Assembly: GCF_021341665.1 (NCBI RefSeq)
Contig: NZ_JAJTTH010000009.1
Coordinates: forward strand, 238,440 to 302,439
Direction: 5' to 3'
Origin: Pseudomonas sp. Au-Pse12
GTDB lineage: Bacteria > Pseudomonadota > Gammaproteobacteria > Pseudomonadales > Pseudomonadaceae
DNA length: 64,000 bases
The notes beneath the pieces are model-generated. The model saw nothing but the letters and a program-made list of their open reading frames with translations, did no database searches and was not told where the DNA came from. The stretch's first letter is position 1. Every line of letters starts with the position of its first letter. A program made the translations under genes and the position numbers. This document shows, one piece after another, positions 59,753 to 64,000 of this stretch.

Positions 59753-61705
59753 TCAAAGCGCCCAGGCGACTTTCAAGCCTTCATGGATGGCTTCTTCCAC
59801 GGTGCGCGGTGCCAGGCAGTCGCCGATACGCTGGAAGGGCACCAGGCCCTTGAGTTGTTGGCCGAGGTCGTCCACCGATTGGTGGCCTTGGCACAGCACC
59901 AGGCTGTCGACGTTTTCCAGGAGCATGGGTTCGCCGCTGGCGGTGTGTTGCAGGTACACGGTGCTGTCGTCGCAGCCGTAGAGGCGGGCGTAGGGGATGA
60001 TCGGGATCGCCAGCTTGTGCAGTTCGCCGGCCAGCTGGTCGCGCACGTACAGCGGCAGGCTTTCGCCGCAGTGGGTGCCGTTGACCGCCAGTTGCACCTG
60101 GTGCCCGGCGCGTACCAGGCGTTCGGCGATGCCGGGGCCGATCCAGTCGCAGCGCCAGTCGGCCACCACCACGCTGCGGCCCAGTTGCACTTCATCGCGC
60201 AGTACTTGCCAGGCGTCCACCACTTGCAGCTCGCCGCCGCGTTCGAAGTTCGGCCAGTAGGGTTGGGCGCCGGTGGCGATGATCACGTGGTCGGGGTTTT
60301 CGCGCTCGATCAGGGCGCGGTCGACTCGGGTGTTGCGCACCACTTCGACACCGGCCAGTTGCATTTCCCGTTGCAGGTTGGTGCTGGCGCCGCCGAATTC
60401 GCTGCGCCGGGGCAGCAGTTGCGCCAGTTGGATCTGGCCGCCCAGTTGCGCGCTGGCTTCGTAGAGGGTGACGTGGTGGCCGCGTTGCGCGGCGACGGCG
60501 GCGGCTTTCATCCCGGCCGGGCCGCCGCCCACCACCAGGATGCGTTTGCCGCGGGCGCTGGGCTTGGGTTGGCCGTAGAGCAGTTCGCGGCCGGTTTCCG
60601 GGTGCTGGATGCAGGAGATCGGCAGGCCCTTGTGGAAGTGGCCGATGCACGCCTGGTTGCAGGCGATGCAGGCGCGTACGTCTTCGGCGTGGCCGCTGTC
60701 GCTCTTGTTGGGCATTTGCGGGTCGCAGATCAGCGCGCGGGTCATGCCGCACACATCGGCCTGGCCCTTGGCGATGATGGCTTCGGCTTCCTGGGGCTGA
60801 TTGATGCGCCCGGTGACGAACAGCGGGATCGATAGCCCGGCTTTGAAGGTGCCAGCTTCCCGGGCCAGATAAGCCGCTTCCACCGCCATGGGCGGGACGA
60901 TGTGCACCGCGCCGCCGAGGGAGGCGGAGGTGCCGGCGACTATGTGCACGTAGTCCAGTTGCCCTTGCAGCAGTTGCACGGCGGCCAGGGATTCGTCTTC
61001 GGTGAGGCCTTCGGGGTCGCGTTCATCGGCGGAAATGCGCAGGCCGATGATGAAGTCTTGATCGGTGCTGGCGCGCATGGCGTCGAGGATTTCCCGGATA
61101 AAGCGCAGGCGCTGTTCCAGTTCGCCGTTGTAGCCGTCGGTGCGGCGGTTGACCCGCGGGTTGATGAACTGCGCCGGCAGGTAGCCGTGGCTGGCCACCA
61201 GCTCCACGCCGTCCAGGCCGGCCTGATGCAGGCGCCGGGCGGCGTCGGCGTAGCCCTGGATGATCTCGTCGATCATGGCCTGGTCCAGGGCCCGGGGCAT
61301 GACCCGGAAGCGTTCGTTGGGCACCGCCGAAGGGGCGTAGGCCACGGCCAGCAGGCCGTCGGCGGACTCCATGATTTCCCGCCCCGGGTGGAAGATCTGC
61401 GACAGCACCACCGTGCCGTGGGCGTGGCAGGTTTCCGCCAGGCGCCGGTAGCCGTCGATGCAGGCGTCGTCGGTGGCCATCAGCACGTGGCTGGTGTAGC
61501 GCGCACTGTCGTGGACCCCGGCCACCTGCAGCACGATCAGGCCGACGCCGCCTTCGGCCCGGGCGCGGTGGTAGGCAATCAGCTGTTCGTTGACCAGGTT
61601 GTCGGTGGGCATCGAGGTGTCGTGGCCGCTGGACATGATGCGGTTCTTCAGGCGTTTGCCACGGATCTGCAAGGGTGCGAACAGGTGCGGGAAGGCGCTG
61701 GTCAT
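59753..61705 (-). CDS. FMN/4Fe-4S/FAD NADH:flavin oxidoreductase
   Basis: 650 aa, full length for the 2,4-dienoyl-CoA reductase/trimethylamine dehydrogenase family. An N-terminal TIM barrel for FMN (about 1-340), a 4Fe-4S cluster on Cys346, Cys349, Cys353 and Cys365 (ACIACNQACIG...ISC), then a Rossmann part with GGGPAG at 393-398 for FAD. Relatives reduce enoyl-CoA or demethylate N-methylated amino acids. The paired binding protein and XRE-cupin regulator favour an amine or betaine-type substrate. Confidence 0.87.
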   Translation of the reverse strand: MTSAFPHLFAPLQIRGKRLKNRIMSSGHDTSMPTDNLVNEQLIAYHRARAEGGVGLIVLQVAGVHDSARYTSHVLMATDDACIDGYRRLAETCHAHGTVVLSQIFHPGREIMESADGLLAVAYAPSAVPNERFRVMPRALDQAMIDEIIQGYADAARRLHQAGLDGVELVASHGYLPAQFINPRVNRRTDGYNGELEQRLRFIREILDAMRASTDQDFIIGLRISADERDPEGLTEDESLAAVQLLQGQLDYVHIVAGTSASLGGAVHIVPPMAVEAAYLAREAGTFKAGLSIPLFVTGRINQPQEAEAIIAKGQADVCGMTRALICDPQMPNKSDSGHAEDVRACIACNQACIGHFHKGLPISCIQHPETGRELLYGQPKPSARGKRILVVGGGPAGMKAAAVAAQRGHHVTLYEASAQLGGQIQLAQLLPRRSEFGGASTNLQREMQLAGVEVVRNTRVDRALIERENPDHVIIATGAQPYWPNFERGGELQVVDAWQVLRDEVQLGRSVVVADWRCDWIGPGIAERLVRAGHQVQLAVNGTHCGESLPLYVRDQLAGELHKLAIPIIPYARLYGCDDSTVYLQHTASGEPMLLENVDSLVLCQGHQSVDDLGQQLKGLVPFQRIGDCLAPRTVEEAIHEGLKVAWAL

Positions 61706-61775
61706 TGCGGTGACTCCAGGCGGGCCAAGGGCAGGGGAGCACAGCCTTGGCGTTGTTATTGTTTGGCTATCAAAA

Positions 61776-61811
61776 TTTACCGCCAGTAAAAAATCAACTT
61801 GTTTTTTTACT
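61776..61811. promoter_or_regulatory. TTTAC/GTAAA operator in the divergent promoter
   Basis: TTTAC-N5-GTAAA (61776-61790) overlaps AGTAAAAAA-N9-TTTTTTACT (61785-61811); both are exact dyads, giving three half-sites. It lies between the oxidoreductase and binding-protein genes, suited to control both. The XRE-cupin protein encoded nearby is the likely binder. Confidence 0.6.
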
Positions 61812-61920
61812 AAGGCTTGCAGTAGTTTCGATCTGCGCCCGCTTTTGGCGCGAACCTCACAACAATAAAAAAGGGCCGTGCCGGCGCCTGCCGGTGTGGC
61901 ACCGCGACGAGGATTCACAG

Positions 61921-62982
61921 ATGAAAGCGCTCACCCGCAAGCACGGTTGTTCTCTCCTGGCCCTGAGCCTGGCCCTGGGTTTGACCCTGGGCCAGGGCAC
62001 TGCCCAGGCAGCCCCCGACATGGTGGTCGTGGCGTACGGCGGAGCCGGACAAAAAGCCCAGGACGTGGCGTTGTTCCAACCCTTCAGCAAGGCCGATGGC
62101 AGCAAGCTGATCCAGAGCGAATACAACGGCGAAATGGCCCGGATCAAGGTCATGGTCGACACCGGCAACGTCGATTGGGACCTGGTGCAGATCGAAGGCC
62201 CGGACCTGATGCGCGGCTGCGAGGAGGGCATGTACGAGCCCCTGGACTGGAAGGCCCTGGGCCGCGCCGAGCAGTTGATTGCCGACGCCGCCCAGCCCTG
62301 CGGCTCGGCGGTGCTGGTGTGGAGCGTGGCCATCGCCTACGACCGCAACAAGCTGGCCAAGGCGCCGGCGTCCTGGGCGGATTTCTGGGACGTCAAGCAG
62401 TTCCCCGGCAAGCGCGGCCTGCGCAAGCGCGCGGTGTACAACCTGGAGTTCGCGCTGATGGCCGATGGGGTCAAGGTCGAGGACGTGTACAAGGTCCTGG
62501 CCACGCCGCAAGGGGTGGAGCGGGCCTTCGCCAAGCTGACCGAACTCAAGCCCTACATCCAGTGGTGGGAAGCCGGGGCCCAGCCGGGGCAGTGGCTGGC
62601 CGCCGGCGATGTGGTGATGACCTCGACCTACAGCGGCCGCATCGCCGTGGCCGCCCAGGCCGGCGCGCCGTTGGCAGTGGTCTGGCCCGGCAGCCTGTAC
62701 GGCATGGACTACTGGGCGATCATCAAGGGCTCGAAACACGTGGATCAGGCCAAGCGTTTCATCGCCTTCGCCAACCGCCCCGAGGTCCAGGTCGACTACG
62801 TCAAGCAGATCCCCTATGGCCCGACCAACACCCTGGCCGCGGCCAAGCTCGACCCGGCCCTGGCGCAGTGGGTGCCGACCTCGGAACAGAACCTCAAGGA
62901 CGCCCTGGCGATGAACGTGGAGTTCTGGGTCGATCATGGCGAAGAGCTGGAAGAGCGCTTCAACGCCTGGGCCAGCAAGTAA
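61921..62982 (+). CDS. Periplasmic ABC-type solute-binding protein (PotD-like)
   Basis: 353 aa. Signal peptide ending GTAQAA, then PDMVVVAYGGAGQKAQDVAL, the opening of the family-1/8 binding proteins for spermidine, putrescine and similar cations. VDWDLVQIEGPDLMRGCEEG and GSLYGMDYWAIIKGSKHVDQ are typical. No permease or ATPase gene lies in the window. ATG at 61921 after CGAGGA. Followed 87 nt later by a class II aldolase gene. Confidence 0.85.
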   Translation: MKALTRKHGCSLLALSLALGLTLGQGTAQAAPDMVVVAYGGAGQKAQDVALFQPFSKADGSKLIQSEYNGEMARIKVMVDTGNVDWDLVQIEGPDLMRGCEEGMYEPLDWKALGRAEQLIADAAQPCGSAVLVWSVAIAYDRNKLAKAPASWADFWDVKQFPGKRGLRKRAVYNLEFALMADGVKVEDVYKVLATPQGVERAFAKLTELKPYIQWWEAGAQPGQWLAAGDVVMTSTYSGRIAVAAQAGAPLAVVWPGSLYGMDYWAIIKGSKHVDQAKRFIAFANRPEVQVDYVKQIPYGPTNTLAAAKLDPALAQWVPTSEQNLKDALAMNVEFWVDHGEELEERFNAWASK

Positions 62983-63069
62983 GCGCACCGGGCTGGACGC
63001 CTGCGGGCGTCCGGTCCTATTGTTTGCCCGCCCAGATTGCCCCACCCACCCGCCTGGAGGACTCCAACA

Positions 63070-63864
63070 ATGAACAATATCGCTCCCAGCCCCCACGCCA
63101 ACGCCGAGCGCAGCGCCACCGAACAGCGTCTGCGGCAAGAGCTGGCGGCCTGCTACCGGCTGATCGCGCACTTTCGCATGACCGACCTGATCTTCACCCA
63201 CATCTCGGTGCGCCTGCCCGGGCCCGAGCATCACTTTCTGATCAACCCCTACGGCCTGATGTTCGAGGAAATCACCGCCTCCAACCTGGTGAAGATCGAC
63301 CTCAACGGCGAGGCCGTGGAGCCGTCGCCGTACCCGGTGAACCCGGCGGGTTTCGTGATTCATAGCGCGATTCATGGCGCCCGCGAAGACGCCCAGTGCG
63401 TGCTGCACACCCACACCAAGGCCGGTTGCGCGGTGGCGGCGCTCAAATGCGGCTTGCTGCCGGTGAACCAGATCTCCATGGAGTTCTATGGCCGCGTGGC
63501 CTATCACGACTACGAAGGCGTGGCCCTGGACCTGGGCGAACAGCAACGACTGGTGGCTGATCTGGGCGACAAGAGCGTGCTGATGCTGCGCAACCATGGC
63601 CTGCTCACTGTGGGCGAAACCGTGAGCCAGGCGTTTTTGCGCATGTACTACCTGGAGAAAGCCTGCGAGATCCAGCTGGCGGCCCAGGCGGCGGGGGAGA
63701 TCGTCCTGCCGCCGGACGCGGTCTGCGCCCACACCGAACGCCAGTTCAACGACCCGGGCCGGCCACTGCAGGAAGGCGAACTCAACGACCCGGACGCCAT
63801 GCAACTGGCCTGGGCGGCGCTGCTGCGCCTGCTGGAGCGTATCGCCCCCGACTACCGCGCCTGA
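63070..63864 (+). CDS. Class II aldolase/adducin family protein
   Basis: 264 aa. Zinc ligands in VLHTHTKAGCAV (two His) and LRNHGLLTVGETV (third His); THISVRLPGPEHHFLINPYG supplies the phosphate/substrate loop. Members cleave sugar phosphates or act on other hydroxy acids. The ATG at 63070 follows TGGAGGAC. Probably cotranscribed with the binding protein, suggesting that the imported substrate yields an aldol cleaved here. Confidence 0.85.
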   Translation: MNNIAPSPHANAERSATEQRLRQELAACYRLIAHFRMTDLIFTHISVRLPGPEHHFLINPYGLMFEEITASNLVKIDLNGEAVEPSPYPVNPAGFVIHSAIHGAREDAQCVLHTHTKAGCAVAALKCGLLPVNQISMEFYGRVAYHDYEGVALDLGEQQRLVADLGDKSVLMLRNHGLLTVGETVSQAFLRMYYLEKACEIQLAAQAAGEIVLPPDAVCAHTERQFNDPGRPLQEGELNDPDAMQLAWAALLRLLERIAPDYRA

Positions 63865-63887
63865 CCACACCTGGGTTTGTATCTACC

Positions 63888-63958
63888 TGTAGCCGCTGCT
63901 GAGCCCTGGCGAAGCTGCGAAAAGGCCCGCAGGGCCTTGCTTGGCGATCGCCAGCCGA
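63888..63958. repeat. REP-like repeat, second copy
   Basis: GTAGCCGCTGCTGA, GAAGCTGCGAA, the hairpin AAGGCCCGCAGGGCCTT, then CGCCAGCCGA. Module order matches 46127-46175. Confidence 0.55.
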
Positions 63959-64000
63959 ACTTGTGTCGTCTTCACGATCTTTGTGTCTCTACGGGCCGTT

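Overview
The window is high-GC DNA from a Pseudomonas of the fluorescens complex. A P. protegens/chlororaphis-like strain fits best, but this is inferred from gene content and REP-type repeats, not from a marker gene. The evidence includes acnB, a pfeRSAE-type enterobactin-uptake locus, an itaconate catabolic locus like PA0877-PA0886 of P. aeruginosa, and Pseudomonas-style REP palindromes. I see no rRNA, tRNA, insertion sequence, integrase or CRISPR array. The one clearly foreign block is an AT-rich island at about 55.3-58.7 kb.

Layout. 1-10.8 kb: the first 711 codons of acnB (cut by the window edge), a DUF1289 protein, an Anr-controlled tandem universal stress protein divergent from miaE, an RstAB-like two-component system, an outer-membrane MipA/OmpV protein paired with a serine-hydrolase-like lipoprotein that has lost its SxxK active site, a zinc-ribbon protein and a GNAT protein with its own perfect Anr box. 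10.9-25.8 kb: a LysR gene and the ich-acd-prpD-ict-ccl operon, which converts itaconate to pyruvate and acetyl-CoA. A 5.3-kb insert follows (HD protein, tautomerase, amidase, polyamine-type binding protein, AraC regulator). After it come the TRAP transporter genes that adjoin this operon in P. aeruginosa. The two separated halves carry nearly identical promoter sequences. 25.8-31.9 kb: an AlkA-type glycosylase and pfeE-pfeA-pfeS-pfeR with Fur-box-like sites.

32-54.7 kb is a mosaic of small units: a YheO/DauR-type regulator with a PhzF-like isomerase under a large dyad operator, lipoproteins, GNAT enzymes, LysR and Lrp regulators with MaoC and LysE neighbours, an AidA/PixA-type inclusion protein, a PrpF-like isomerase, katG, an SGNH hydrolase, a DUF1963 protein and a PhyH-family dioxygenase.

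54.8-58.7 kb is the most interesting stretch. A retron reverse transcriptase (NAxxH, YADD and VTG motifs) is fused to a trypsin-like protease with an intact His-Asp-Ser triad. The upstream non-coding region contains a 16-bp a1/a2-type inverted repeat, at 55436-55452 and 55677-55694, which frames a candidate msr-msd RNA. An AT-rich single-TM protein follows. This looks like an anti-phage retron island.

59-64 kb: an XRE-cupin regulator, an FMN/4Fe-4S/FAD oxidoreductase, a periplasmic binding protein and a class II aldolase, arranged around a TTTAC/GTAAA operator. This is probably a catabolic unit of unknown substrate.
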